From Thiopseudomonas denitrificans (GTDB taxonomy: Bacteria > Pseudomonadota > Gammaproteobacteria > Pseudomonadales > Pseudomonadaceae), in the NCBI RefSeq assembly GCF_002866065.1, contig NZ_LNJZ01000008.1:146346-210345 (forward strand): a stretch of DNA of 64,000 nt, read 5' to 3'. Every line of letters starts with the position of its first letter. The stretch's first letter is position 1. Positions 46,124 through 54,862 of this stretch are shown here, piece by piece. Made by a program: the position numbers and the translations under genes. The notes beneath the pieces were generated by a model that worked only from the letters and a program-made list of their open reading frames with translations, was not told where the DNA came from and searched no databases.

Positions 46124-46738
46124 CTAATCCCAATCTTCGTCCGTCATGTCTTCCGGCAGGTGGTGGGCAATGCCCTTGTGGCAGTCGATACAGGTCATGT
46201 TGTCTTCCATGGCCATCTCATGCTGCACGCTGGCACGTTTTTTCTGCTTTTCGGTATCCATGCTGTCGAAGTTGTGACAGTTGCGGCATTCGCGGGAGTC
46301 GGAGTTTTTCATCCGTTTCCACTCGCTGCGTGCCAGGGTCAAACGCTTGGCCTCGAACTTCTCGCGTGTATCAATGGTGCCGACCATCTTGCCCCACAGC
46401 TCGCGGGATGCCTGGATTTTGCGCACCATCTTGTATCCCCACTCCTTGGGCACATGGCAATCAGGACAGGTTGCACGCACGCCGGTCCGGTTCGAATAGT
46501 GGATGGTTTCCTTGTATTCCGGGTATACGTTATCGCGCATCTCGTGACACGAAATGCAGAATTCTTCAGTGTTGGTCAACTCCAGGGCCGTGTTGAAACC
46601 ACCCCAGAAAATGATGCCGGCCACAAATCCGACCAACAGGAGGCTGGCAAGGGAATAATGGACACTTGGACGACGCAGGGCAGCAATCAGGCCGGAAAGG
46701 CCCCTGGCTCCTGTGTTACTGCTGTCTTGTTCTGCCAT
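46124..46738 (-). CDS. nirT: NirT, NapC/NirT-family tetraheme quinol dehydrogenase
   Basis: A 204-residue membrane-anchored tetraheme cytochrome that passes electrons from quinol to periplasmic nitrite reductase. One N-terminal anchor (SLASLLLVGFVAGIIFWGGF, residues 29-48). Four CxxCH sites: FCISCHEMRD near 62, CPDCHVPKEW near 92, CRNCHNFDS near 152 and CIDCHKGIAHH near 182. The start is the ATG at 46738 behind AAGGAATACACCA; a longer frame from 46777 lacks a site. It lies between nirS1 and nirB, the P. stutzeri nirSTB arrangement. Confidence 0.94.
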   Translation of the reverse strand: MAEQDSSNTGARGLSGLIAALRRPSVHYSLASLLLVGFVAGIIFWGGFNTALELTNTEEFCISCHEMRDNVYPEYKETIHYSNRTGVRATCPDCHVPKEWGYKMVRKIQASRELWGKMVGTIDTREKFEAKRLTLARSEWKRMKNSDSRECRNCHNFDSMDTEKQKKRASVQHEMAMEDNMTCIDCHKGIAHHLPEDMTDEDWD

Positions 46739-46761
46739 TGGTGTATTCCTTCTTCGCTCCG

Positions 46762-46788
46762 CCCCGCCCCGCAACATGCGGGACGGGG
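46762..46788. terminator. Very stable hairpin between nirS1 and nirT
   Basis: As minus-strand RNA it pairs CCCCGUCCCGCA with UGCGGGGCGGGG over 12 bp (one G-U) around a 3-base loop. It falls between the nirS1 stop and the nirT ribosome site. It may stop part of the transcript or shield nirS1 mRNA from 3' decay, giving more NirS than NirT/NirB. Confidence 0.6.
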
Positions 46789-46814
46789 GGAATTTAGCAG
46801 TTCACAGGTACTGA

Positions 46815-48506
46815 CTAGTACACGTCATTCATTGTGTTGAAGACGTTGAACTTGCCAGTCGGAGTGATGACCTCTGGGCTGGTGATCACAGTCTTGACCT
46901 TCAGCGTCTTGTCGTCATAGACAACAATCGCGGACTGGTCAGCCTTGCCACCCCACAGGGAGATCCAGACTTCGTCACCGGCCTTGTTGTACTCAGGCTG
47001 TACAGCGCGGCGGATGGCGTCGCCCTGTGGCAGACCGGAGTCCTTGCCCACGTTCAGAACACGAGGTGCCTTGGTCAGGTCGTTCATGTCGAAGACGTAA
47101 ACGGACTCGGCGATTTCACGCTCTGGGTTCATCGGGGCATCGGCCCAGAAGTTGGTGGATTTCGGGTGGGTCTTGACGAACAGGTTGCCCGCACCCGGCA
47201 TCTTCAGCTCCTGAACCACTTTCCAGTTGTGCTCCTTGTACTTCTTGAACTTCTTGTCATCGTTCGGGGTGGAAATCAGGGAAACAACATCGTCCCCCAG
47301 GTGACCGGTTGCCCAGACGGGACCGAACTGGGGGTGGACAAAGTTGGCACCACGCCCCGGGTGAGGGATCTTGGCAGTGTCAATGAGCGCAGCCAGCTTA
47401 CCGGTCTTGGTGTCAACCGCAGCCACCTGGTTGGAGGCGTTGGCGGCAACCAGGAAGTAACGGTGGGACATGTCCCAACCACCGTCATGCAGGAACTTGG
47501 ACGATGCAATGGTGGTGGTCTTCAGGTTGTCGAGGTCAGTGTAGTCAACCAGCAGGATCTGACCGGTTTCCTTGACGCTCACTACCCACTCAGGCTTCTC
47601 CGGGTTGGCTACGATGGAAGCAACACGCGGCTCCGGGTGGTAGTCGCCGTCGATGGTCTGGCCACGGGTGGAGACAACCTTGATCGGCTCCAGGGTCAGG
47701 CCGTCTACGATACCGTACTGTGGTGGCCAGTAGGTACCACCGATCAGGTACTTGTCTTCGTAGCCCTTGTACTTGGATACGTCAACCGAACGCATGTCGG
47801 AACCGAAACGAACGGTAGCAACAGTCATCGGCTCTTCAGGCCACAGGTCGATGATGGTGGTCAGACCGTCACGACCGGTGGTGTAGACGTAACGACCGGA
47901 AGCGGACATGCGGGAAATGTGTACCGCGTAACCACTTTCCAGAATTTTCCAGATCTTGTGGGTATCACCATCGATCAGGGCCAGCTTGCCCGCGTCACGC
48001 AGGGTTACTGCGAATACGTTGCTCAGGTTGATGTTGTTCATCTGCTTGGTTGGACGGTCTTCAACCGGAACAATCAGGTTCCAGCTGTCTTTCATGTCCT
48101 GCAGGGAGAACTCGGGTGGTACTGGTGGCTCGTGCTGTACGTAGCGGGCCATCATGTTGATTTCTTCAGGGGTCAGGATGTCGTCATAGTTGACCATCCC
48201 GCCTTCGGTACCGTAAGCGATGATGTTTTCCAGACGCTTGGTACCCAGACGCAGCGTACCGCCTTCAATCTTGGTGCCGTCTTCCAGAGTCTGGGTGAAA
48301 CGTGGCTCAAGGTTCTTACCGGTTGCGCCCTTACGCAGAACACCGTGACAACCTGCACAGCGCTCGAAATAAATCAGTTTTGCAGCTTCTTTCTCTGCAT
48401 CGGTCATGGCCGGCGCTTCGTTGGCACTGGCGTGGGATACAGCTAGGCCCAGCAGTGAGAAAGCGGCGACGAAGCCGGCTTTGGAAATTTTACCAGCGAT
48501 AGTCAT
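46815..48506 (-). CDS. nirS: NirS, cytochrome cd1 nitrite reductase, P. stutzeri type (copy 1)
   Basis: Periplasmic dimeric enzyme reducing nitrite to nitric oxide. From the ATG at 48506 (site AAGGAAAG) the precursor is 563 residues with a signal peptide ending near SHASA. The c heme site [20 protein letters not shown] is near residue 50. The d1 ligand [16 protein letters not shown] is near 200, and the active-site histidines are in [12 protein letters not shown] and [13 protein letters not shown]. The N-terminal arm carrying the d1-capping tyrosine of P. aeruginosa NirS is absent and residues 70-100 have the stutzeri-type insert. Codons favour T endings more than neighbours, as in highly expressed genes. 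It heads nirS-T-B. Confidence 0.97.
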   Translation of the reverse strand: MTIAGKISKAGFVAAFSLLGLAVSHASANEAPAMTDAEKEAAKLIYFERCAGCHGVLRKGATGKNLEPRFTQTLEDGTKIEGGTLRLGTKRLENIIAYGTEGGMVNYDDILTPEEINMMARYVQHEPPVPPEFSLQDMKDSWNLIVPVEDRPTKQMNNINLSNVFAVTLRDAGKLALIDGDTHKIWKILESGYAVHISRMSASGRYVYTTGRDGLTTIIDLWPEEPMTVATVRFGSDMRSVDVSKYKGYEDKYLIGGTYWPPQYGIVDGLTLEPIKVVSTRGQTIDGDYHPEPRVASIVANPEKPEWVVSVKETGQILLVDYTDLDNLKTTTIASSKFLHDGGWDMSHRYFLVAANASNQVAAVDTKTGKLAALIDTAKIPHPGRGANFVHPQFGPVWATGHLGDDVVSLISTPNDDKKFKKYKEHNWKVVQELKMPGAGNLFVKTHPKSTNFWADAPMNPEREIAESVYVFDMNDLTKAPRVLNVGKDSGLPQGDAIRRAVQPEYNKAGDEVWISLWGGKADQSAIVVYDDKTLKVKTVITSPEVITPTGKFNVFNTMNDVY

Positions 48507-48620
48507 ACGATCTTTCCTTGGAAGCAGCTTGGCTTCTTCAGAGTATTTAGAAGGATGGTTATTTGGCATTTTGGTTCACTCCCTAGACAGAGGCTCAGGT
48601 GTTTTCTTAATGCTGACTTA

Positions 48621-48663
48621 ATACTAGTCTGACCGAAACATCGAGATACATGATTACAATCAA
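48621..48663 (-). promoter_or_regulatory. ANR/DNR-type box and -10 of nirS1
   Basis: On the minus strand TTGAT-TGTA-ATCAT (48663-48650) matches 9 of 10 conserved FNR-type positions. TAGTAT (48626-48621) sits 23 bases further, giving the spacing of a class II FNR-type promoter with a start near 48615 and a leader of about 110 bases. The rest of the 382-base gap (48664-48888) holds a 6-bp hairpin GCCCGG/CCGGGC at 48703-48722 and nothing else I recognise. Confidence 0.7.
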
Positions 48664-48888
48664 GATCTCGCCGAACCGCCAACAGCTTTTTTTATCGTGT
48701 CAGCCCGGGAGTGAGGCCGGGCAACCGTATGGCTGCCCACGGAGGGAAAAACATGCTGGTCCGGATCAAGACACCGCACCTGCATGCACTGTAAATACTG
48801 CTATGTCGATCCTTGTGCGACAAGCATACGCACCCATTAGATGAGCAAGACATGATCTATCTCATAAAAAGAGCTTATCAATGTGCCT

Positions 48889-50370
48889 TTACCGGTCCTG
48901 CACTTGCAAATACAGATGGCCACGAAAACCTTTACCTGATGCCAGCGGAATCAGGTAGCCGTCCCGCAGGCGTTCGGCAAGCACTCCTGTGCCCTCGCTC
49001 CAGCGCTCGTCGGCACTGAGATGGCGCAGGTTGAAGCCGTCCGGAGCACGGGTCAGCCGCAGGGTCAGGGTATCCCGGAACAGGTACTCGCCCTCGACAT
49101 GACTCTTCCACAGTCTGGAATCAATCGTGTAGCCGGTGGCAGATACCGCCAGCTCCAGATTGAACACCAGGGTCCGGCCCTGGGTGATTTTCTTGCTATC
49201 CAGGAAGGCGGAAAACAGCACCGGAGAGCGCGGTGCGCTTTCACCGGCATTTTCCGGCTTGAGCAGCTCATCATAACTGCGCAAGACGGCGCTGAAGGTT
49301 TCCCGTCGGCGCTCGCTCAGGCGTACGCTGAAAGCACCACGCGGCACCACGACCGCCTCGAAGTAATAAGAGGCCCGCACGGCGCTGCCGGCATCCTTGG
49401 CTTTTTGTACCGAAGGCGGCAACGGCAAGGCTTCGACCTCCAGCCGGCCGTCAACCCGTACATCGCCAAACAGGAAACGCACCAGATTCTGGTAGCCCTC
49501 TTCCGAATTGACCACGCCATGGGGACCACTGTGGCTACGGTAGGCAAAGGCCCTGGGCGCACCTGCCACCGTTGCATTTTCTATACTCACCAGCCCGTCA
49601 CTCATCTCGCCGGCCAGCTTTCTCGAGATGCCGGCCGCCGCCGCATAGTCCTGGCTGTTGGTGCCCACGAAACAGAAAAAGCGCTGCGGATCGAAAGCGC
49701 CATTGAGCGAGTCGACGCGCCCGGGCTTGCCGGGCAAACCCAGGTATTCGGCAATCTTCTGGCGGTTGAAGTTGTTGATGTCCCACAGCCCGAGGAAGGC
49801 CGGAACATTGATGCCCGCCATCTCGATGCCGTTATGGGGCGTTGCATAGGTGAAGACCTTGTCGACCAATTGCCGGTCGGCTACATCGCTGATGGCATCA
49901 TTTTGCAGGAACGCACGCACCACCAACCCGCCCATGGAGTGCGCAACCAGATGTACCCGGAACTGCTCACGCTGTTCCGCATCATTGCCGCACACCCTCT
50001 CCCTGACCCGGTACACCAGCTCTTTCAGCCCCCGCGCTGCCTCGACAAGCGTAGGTCGGCGATCGCCACCCAGATCCGGGTCGGCCTGTTCATAATAACG
50101 ATAGATGACCACGCTTCTGGCCGGCAGCTGCGCATCCTGTTCCGTGCCGTCACAGAAACTGTCCTGATAGCCGTAGTCCTTCATCAGCCGGATCAGCGGC
50201 GATTCGAAGATGTGCCTTTGTACTTTCTTGTCCCAGGATTGACGGATCTTGGTCGATCCCAGGTTGAACCCCATATAGGGCGAGGACGTTGCGTCATCAA
50301 TCTCGCCCTGGGTCATGGCGTAACCACGTACATAGATGATCGGGTAGAAAGGTGCGACTCGAGTTGCCAT
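48889..50370 (-). CDS. Alpha/beta hydrolase, lipase/PGAP1-like esterase
   Basis: A 493-residue predicted cytoplasmic hydrolase with no signal peptide. The oxyanion region is PIIYVRGYAMTQ near residue 10, and the nucleophile elbow is VHLVAHSMGGLVVRAFL with Ser145. YATPHNGIEMAGINVPAF near 178 is typical of PGAP1/LCAT-like lipases, and a His in HSGPHGVVNSEEGY near 290 could complete the triad. The C-terminal 170 residues look beta-rich (YYFEAVVVPRGAFSVRL, GHLYLQVQDR) and are unassigned. The ATG at 50370 has GGAGG upstream. It lies between the two nir transcription units, on the same strand, and has no known role in denitrification. Confidence 0.78.
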   Translation of the reverse strand: MATRVAPFYPIIYVRGYAMTQGEIDDATSSPYMGFNLGSTKIRQSWDKKVQRHIFESPLIRLMKDYGYQDSFCDGTEQDAQLPARSVVIYRYYEQADPDLGGDRRPTLVEAARGLKELVYRVRERVCGNDAEQREQFRVHLVAHSMGGLVVRAFLQNDAISDVADRQLVDKVFTYATPHNGIEMAGINVPAFLGLWDINNFNRQKIAEYLGLPGKPGRVDSLNGAFDPQRFFCFVGTNSQDYAAAAGISRKLAGEMSDGLVSIENATVAGAPRAFAYRSHSGPHGVVNSEEGYQNLVRFLFGDVRVDGRLEVEALPLPPSVQKAKDAGSAVRASYYFEAVVVPRGAFSVRLSERRRETFSAVLRSYDELLKPENAGESAPRSPVLFSAFLDSKKITQGRTLVFNLELAVSATGYTIDSRLWKSHVEGEYLFRDTLTLRLTRAPDGFNLRHLSADERWSEGTGVLAERLRDGYLIPLASGKGFRGHLYLQVQDR

Positions 50371-50411
50371 GGCAAGCCTCCTGCACAAACCCTGTGCCTC
50401 GACGGGATGAC

Positions 50412-50432
50412 CGGGGCTGCAGGACAGCCCCG
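50412..50432. terminator. Stem-loop between nirJ and the hydrolase
   Basis: CGGGGCTG-CAGGA-CAGCCCCG forms an 8-bp stem in the 208-base gap between nirJ and the hydrolase. It could end the nirS2-to-nirJ transcript; no T tract follows on either strand. Confidence 0.4.
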
Positions 50433-50578
50433 CCTGATGCAAGCATCGTCCAGCCGGGCGGCAAAGAAAAGCGGTAAAAAGGTGTTATGCCAAACCGCTC
50501 ACACTGCACGCACAAGCCAGTCCTGAAAAACACCCCGCTTCAGCCATAATCGTCCAGACGCCATCAGTCAGTAGCGGG

Positions 50579-51760
50579 TCAGGTTAGCTCGACAGCACCA
50601 ATCAGCTCGGGTTGTTGCAGGCCGATTTCTTCGTCCGTCAGGTAGCAACCGGGATCTTCGGCCCACATGTCACCCTGGGCCCAGGCACGGGTGCGGGTAT
50701 TGCCGTTGCAGACTGCCAGCCACTGGCACTGCCCGCAGCGTCCCTTGACCGGACGCGGATGCTGACGCAACTCGGTCAGCAGCGGATCGGGCTGGTGCAG
50801 CCAGATGTCGGCAAAGCGGCGCTCGCGCACGTTGCCCACGGTGTGCTGCCACCAGTAGGTATCCGGGTGGACATCACCCAGATTGTCGATGTTGGCAATG
50901 CCGGCACCGGATGCGTTGCCGCCCCAAGCACGCAGCATACGCTCCATCTGTTCGGCATGCTCCGGCATCTTTTCCTTGATCCACTGCAGCAGCAATACGC
51001 CGTCAGCATCGTTGTTACCGCTGACGAAGTCGGTTTCCACGCCGCGTTGCACGTCCTCCCAGGCACGCTCGAAAATCTGCGTCATGGCCGAGCGGGTCAT
51101 GCTGCGGTGCGCGTCGACCGACTGGTTGCGCTTGCCGCGGCCACTATAGTTGAGGTGCGACAGGTAGTATTTCTGTACGTCATACTCGCGCATCAGGTCC
51201 AGCAGCGCCGGCAGTTGCGGGTAGTTGTGCTGGGTCAGGGTAGTACGCAGGCCAACCTTGAGGTTTTTCTCGCGGCACAGGCGCACGCCGTTCATGGCGG
51301 CATCAAAGCCGCCCTTCATGCGGCGGAATTCGTCATGGATATCCGGCAGCCCGTCGATGCTGATGCCGACATAGTCGAAGTCGCAGTCAGCGATCTCTTC
51401 GATATTGCTGTCGTTGATCAGGGTGCCGTTGGTGGACAGCGCCACATAGAAGCCGTAATCGCGGGCATATTTGGCCAACTGCAAGATATCAGGGCGCATC
51501 AAGGGCTCGCCGCCGCTGAGCACCAGCACTTTTACGCCAGCCTCATGCAACTGGTCGATCACGTCCAGCGCCTCGGCGGTATCCAGCTCACCCTTGAAGT
51601 CGATATCGGCCGAAGTGGAGTAACAGTGCTTGCAGGTCAGGTTGCAGCGACGCAGGGTATTCCAGATCACTACCGGCGCCCGGGTACTGCCCGGCTTGGC
51701 CGCCCGCGGTTCCGGGGCCTGGCCGGCTATGGCGCGCAGATAACTGCTGATCCTCATCAT
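50579..51760 (-). CDS. nirJ: NirJ, radical SAM enzyme of heme d1 synthesis
   Basis: A 393-residue radical SAM enzyme that removes propionate side chains and introduces the oxo groups of heme d1 from didecarboxysiroheme. The SAM cluster motif NLTCKHCYS (CxxxCxxC) is near residue 39, with VLVLSGGEPLMRPDIL near 77. A C-terminal cysteine-rich SPASM-like region (GRCGQCQWLAVCNGN and DPGCYL, 340-375) probably binds a second cluster. Length and motifs match NirJ. It is the last gene of the nirS2 operon, five bases after nirH. Confidence 0.95.
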   Translation of the reverse strand: MMRISSYLRAIAGQAPEPRAAKPGSTRAPVVIWNTLRRCNLTCKHCYSTSADIDFKGELDTAEALDVIDQLHEAGVKVLVLSGGEPLMRPDILQLAKYARDYGFYVALSTNGTLINDSNIEEIADCDFDYVGISIDGLPDIHDEFRRMKGGFDAAMNGVRLCREKNLKVGLRTTLTQHNYPQLPALLDLMREYDVQKYYLSHLNYSGRGKRNQSVDAHRSMTRSAMTQIFERAWEDVQRGVETDFVSGNNDADGVLLLQWIKEKMPEHAEQMERMLRAWGGNASGAGIANIDNLGDVHPDTYWWQHTVGNVRERRFADIWLHQPDPLLTELRQHPRPVKGRCGQCQWLAVCNGNTRTRAWAQGDMWAEDPGCYLTDEEIGLQQPELIGAVELT

Positions 51761-51765
51761 GGCGA

Positions 51766-52272
51766 CTACTCCTTGGGCTTGCTGTGAATGCGCAAGCCGG
51801 TTTTTTTCAGGATTTTGCTACTGACCAGCATCGTATCAGCACGGCAATGCTCACCCAAATGACGGCGAACAAGATCGCGCTCACGCTCGATCTCTTCGGC
51901 ACTGAGGCCGTGCACCATGGCAAACAGGTTGTAGCGCCAGCCTTCGCGGCGTGGCCGGCGATAGCAGTGGCTGACGAAATGGAAATTGCCGACTTCCTGG
52001 CCGAGGCGGTCAATGTGTTCGTCGTCCACGTCCCAGACCGTCATGCCATTGAAGGTATAGCCCAGACGGTAATGGTTCGGCACAGCGGCAATGCGGCGGA
52101 TGGCACCGCTGTCCTGCAGGCGCTGCAACAGGGCCAGGGTTTCCTCCACCGGCAATTCCATGCGCCCGGCCAGCCAGGCCCAGGGGTCATCCACCAGCGG
52201 CATGCCGGCCTCGGTGAAAGACATCAGGCGCTGCGCCAGCTTCAGGTCAGAGGGGGAAATGCAATCCGACAT
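51766..52272 (-). CDS. nirH: NirH, siroheme decarboxylase subunit
   Basis: A 168-residue Lrp/AsnC-like protein, one of the four NirD/L/G/H paralogues that together decarboxylate siroheme to didecarboxysiroheme for heme d1. It has a winged-helix N-terminus (MELPVEETLALLQRLQDSGAIRRIAAVPNHYRLGY) and the family block HCYRRPRREGWRYNLFAMVHG near residue 100. Its start overlaps nirG by 26 bases. The C-terminus is short and basic (KKTGLRIHSKPKE). The RRPR block aligns it more closely with NirL here than with NirD or NirG. Confidence 0.9.
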   Translation of the reverse strand: MSDCISPSDLKLAQRLMSFTEAGMPLVDDPWAWLAGRMELPVEETLALLQRLQDSGAIRRIAAVPNHYRLGYTFNGMTVWDVDDEHIDRLGQEVGNFHFVSHCYRRPRREGWRYNLFAMVHGLSAEEIERERDLVRRHLGEHCRADTMLVSSKILKKTGLRIHSKPKE

Positions 52273-52699
52273 GATAGGTCGTCTCCTTGGGCAGGTTGAG
52301 CACGCTCAGGCCGGTCAGTTGCTCGATCTCCCCGATAGTGTCCAGAATGCCCTGCGGGGTGGCGGTAGCAAGTACGAACCACATGTTATATTCATGCTCG
52401 CGGCGGTAGTTGTGGGCAACTGCCGCGATCTGGTCGAGTTGCCGCGCCACCTCGTCAAAACGCTCTTCCGGTACACTCAATGCCGCAAGGGTAAAGGCTC
52501 CGCCCAACTGCTCGATGTCATACATGGGGCCAAAACGGGTCAGGGTACCGTCATCCAGCAGTTCCTGCAGGCGCTGGCGGATGCGCTCTTGCGGCGCATC
52601 CAGTTCACTGGCCAGTTCCTGCCAGGGATGGCGTACCAGAGGCAGGCCGTGCTGCAAACGATTGAGCAGGCGGCGGTCAAAATCATCCAGTTCAGTCAT
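52247..52699 (-). CDS. nirG: NirG, siroheme decarboxylase subunit
   Basis: A 150-residue member of the NirDLGH family, starting MTELDDFDRRLLNRLQHGLP. The winged-helix portion is followed by AHNYRREHEYNMWFVLATAT near residue 92, where the HNYxREHxYN motif supplies the substrate-facing histidine. The start at 52699 overlaps nirL by eight bases; an upstream in-frame start lies well inside nirL and lacks a site. The C-terminal end overlaps nirH by 26 bases, so the four genes are tightly coupled. Confidence 0.9.
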   Translation of the reverse strand: MTELDDFDRRLLNRLQHGLPLVRHPWQELASELDAPQERIRQRLQELLDDGTLTRFGPMYDIEQLGGAFTLAALSVPEERFDEVARQLDQIAAVAHNYRREHEYNMWFVLATATPQGILDTIGEIEQLTGLSVLNLPKETTYHVGLHFPL

Positions 52700-53195
52700 T
52701 GAGCATCTCCGGCATGGAATAACGGGCACCGCGCTGCTTGAAGGCACGGGTGCTAAAGAGCAGGTGGTGCGGACGCTGGCTCAGTCCGTGCTGCTCCAGC
52801 AACCCGTCAACATGACGGACGACTGCTTCACGACAACGGCCATGCACCATGCAAAACAGGTTATATCGCCAGTTGGGCCGGCGCGGACGCTGATAGCACA
52901 GATTGACGCCGGGCGATGCGGCCAGCCGGTCACCCACGGCATCCACCAGCTCATCGGGGATGTCCAGTACCAGCATGCAGTTGGCATCAATGCCCAGAAG
53001 CCGGTGCCTGACCACCACGCCGAAACGACGGAACAGGCCCTGCTGTTGCCAGTCCTGCACTTGCGCCAGCGCCTGTGCCTCGCTGCAACCGGCCTGTTGC
53101 GCCAGCGCGGCATAAGGTTGCGGCACCAGCGGCAAGCCCTGCTCGAGCAGGCGCCAGAGGGTTTCCCGCTGTGCTTGCGTCAGTTGTCCGCTCAT
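52692..53195 (-). CDS. nirL: NirL, siroheme decarboxylase subunit
   Basis: A 167-residue NirDLGH-family protein: QREtLWRLLEQGLPLVPQPYAALAQ-type N-terminus, winged helix, then NLCYQRPRRPNWRYNLFCMVHG near residue 97 and a C-terminal stretch ending RAFKQRGARYSM. It pairs in sequence style with NirH, whereas NirD pairs with NirG. Overlaps nirD by four bases (ATGA) and nirG by eight. Confidence 0.9.
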   Translation of the reverse strand: MSGQLTQAQRETLWRLLEQGLPLVPQPYAALAQQAGCSEAQALAQVQDWQQQGLFRRFGVVVRHRLLGIDANCMLVLDIPDELVDAVGDRLAASPGVNLCYQRPRRPNWRYNLFCMVHGRCREAVVRHVDGLLEQHGLSQRPHHLLFSTRAFKQRGARYSMPEMLND

Positions 53196-53656
53196 TGTGG
53201 CACCTCCGAGTCCTGGAACATCGGAAAGCCCAGATCAATGCGGTGGGGTTTGACCATCGGCAGGTCCAGCGGCTCAAGGCCGGTGTGCTGATGGATATCC
53301 AGCAGCACCGCATCCAGATGACTGCGGCTGGGCCCGGTCAGCACAAACCAGAGGTTGTAGTCGTGTTCACGCTCGTAGTTGTGGTTCACTTCCGGCAGGC
53401 TGTTGATATAGGCGGCCACCTGTTCGATATCTGCCAGCGGCACGGCCAGCGCCACCAGTGAACTGGAGCCGGCCTTGCTGTGCTCCATCACCGGACCGAT
53501 ACGTGACAACGCTCCCGTTTCTTGCAGCCGGGCAAGGCGTTCCAGAATGTCCGCCTCGCTACAACCCAGCTCTTCGGCCATCGCCTGATAGGGCCGGGCA
53601 CATACTGGCACGCCATGCTGGAAGCGATCCAGCATGCGTTGTGTCAGTAAATCCAT
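53192..53656 (-). CDS. nirD: NirD, siroheme decarboxylase subunit
   Basis: A 154-residue NirDLGH-family protein starting MDLLTQRMLDRFQHGVPVC. The winged-helix part is followed by VNHNYEREHDYNLWFVLTGP near residue 91, the same HNYxREHxYN motif as NirG. It lies nine bases after nirF and overlaps nirL by four bases. In some bacteria NirD and NirL are a single fused protein; here they are separate genes. Confidence 0.92.
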   Translation of the reverse strand: MDLLTQRMLDRFQHGVPVCARPYQAMAEELGCSEADILERLARLQETGALSRIGPVMEHSKAGSSSLVALAVPLADIEQVAAYINSLPEVNHNYEREHDYNLWFVLTGPSRSHLDAVLLDIHQHTGLEPLDLPMVKPHRIDLGFPMFQDSEVPQ

Positions 53657-53665
53657 AATGAATCC

Positions 53666-54862
53666 CTACAGCCCGATACGGTGGGCCCGGTTGGTGAAGA
53701 AGATGCCGCTGGGGCTATCCGCTTCAAGGGTATAGAGGTGCTCCAGGGTGGCAGTGTCCCAGATTTGTACTTCGTTGCGGTCCCGCACCGAAATCCAGAT
53801 CTGTTCGCCACGCGGGCTGAACTCCATGTGCAATACACCCGGACCCGGCTCGATGGTCTTGATGATCTCGGCAGTCTCGCTGTCGATCACCTGCACATAC
53901 TGGTTGTCCGGTACGGCAAAGTTGACCCAGATCTGGCGGGCATCTGGGCGGGCCATGACAAACACTGGCTGTCCGATCATCTCGATGCGGTCTTTCTGCT
54001 GCCAGGTCTTCTGGTCGATCACCAGCACTTCGTGACGGCCGACGGCCGGTACGAAAACCTTGTCATCGGCGACCGTCCAGCCTTCCAGATGCGGCATCTT
54101 GTAGACCGGCAGCGGCTGCTCGCCCTTGCCGTAGCCATCCAGCACGCGCGTGACGCCCTTTTCCGGATGCCACAGATCGAGCATTGCCAGGCCATCCTCG
54201 CCAAACAGGCCGGCCATGTAGTAACGGCCTTCCGGTGTCAGCATGGAGTCGTAGGGCTGCTTGCCGATGTTCTCGAATTTGGTGATCTGCGGTTCAGACG
54301 TGGTCTTGTCACTGAAATCGATGATCCAGATTTCGCCGGTATCAAACAGGCTGACCATGAACTTCTGTCCCGGCGCGTCGGTCATGCCGACCACGCGGGA
54401 GTTCTTGCTGCCATCGGCCAGCGCTGTAGCCGGAATGTCGGCGACCAGCTCCAGGGTATCGGCGGTGAATACCTTGACGCCGCCGGGCTCGTAGTTGCCC
54501 ACGGCAATCAGGCGACCATCTTCACTGATGGCACCACCAATGCTGTTGCCGCCCTGGATGATGCGTTTGTCGATGCGCTGCTTGAGCAGGTCGATCTTGG
54601 TCAGACCGCCATCACGGCCGAACACATAGCCGTAGCGCGCATCACGGGAAAACACTACAGAAGCGTGCGACAGGTCACCCAGGCCTTCCACCCGGGCCAA
54701 AATTTCGTTGTTGCTGTGCTCGACGATCAACACATTGCCGTCGGCACGCTCGATGATCACACCCAGATCACCGGTGCCGCGCAAAGCGGACTCCTGCGTG
54801 CCGGACAGGCTACAGGCAGTGAGTGACAACGCCAGCAGCGGTGTCAGAAAAATTTTTTTCAT
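53666..54862 (-). CDS. nirF: NirF, periplasmic d1-maturation lipoprotein
   Basis: A 398-residue propeller protein related to the d1 domain of NirS and needed for heme d1 synthesis; in P. aeruginosa-like systems it acts as a dehydrogenase on precorrin-type heme d1 precursors. The N-terminus MKKIFLTPLLALSLTACSLSG ends in a lipobox (LTAC), so it should be membrane-anchored in the periplasm. Blades contain SHASVVFSRDARYGYVFGRDGG near residue 64 and YYMAGLFGEDGLAMLDLW near 213. No c heme motif. The start overlaps the nirC stop by four bases. Confidence 0.93.
   Translation of the reverse strand: MKKIFLTPLLALSLTACSLSGTQESALRGTGDLGVIIERADGNVLIVEHSNNEILARVEGLGDLSHASVVFSRDARYGYVFGRDGGLTKIDLLKQRIDKRIIQGGNSIGGAISEDGRLIAVGNYEPGGVKVFTADTLELVADIPATALADGSKNSRVVGMTDAPGQKFMVSLFDTGEIWIIDFSDKTTSEPQITKFENIGKQPYDSMLTPEGRYYMAGLFGEDGLAMLDLWHPEKGVTRVLDGYGKGEQPLPVYKMPHLEGWTVADDKVFVPAVGRHEVLVIDQKTWQQKDRIEMIGQPVFVMARPDARQIWVNFAVPDNQYVQVIDSETAEIIKTIEPGPGVLHMEFSPRGEQIWISVRDRNEVQIWDTATLEHLYTLEADSPSGIFFTNRAHRIGL

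Noticed and set aside
47166-48446. 426-codon plus-strand frame opposite nirS1, and a similar 444-codon frame opposite nirS2
   Set aside because: Both mirror the conserved coding strand of nirS; their resemblance to each other is only the consequence of the two nirS genes being homologous.
48703-48722. GCCCGG/CCGGGC hairpin near an A/T run upstream of nirS1 as a terminator for the hydrolase
   Set aside because: The T tract is on the wrong side of the stem for either strand, and the hairpin is about 170 bases beyond the hydrolase stop.
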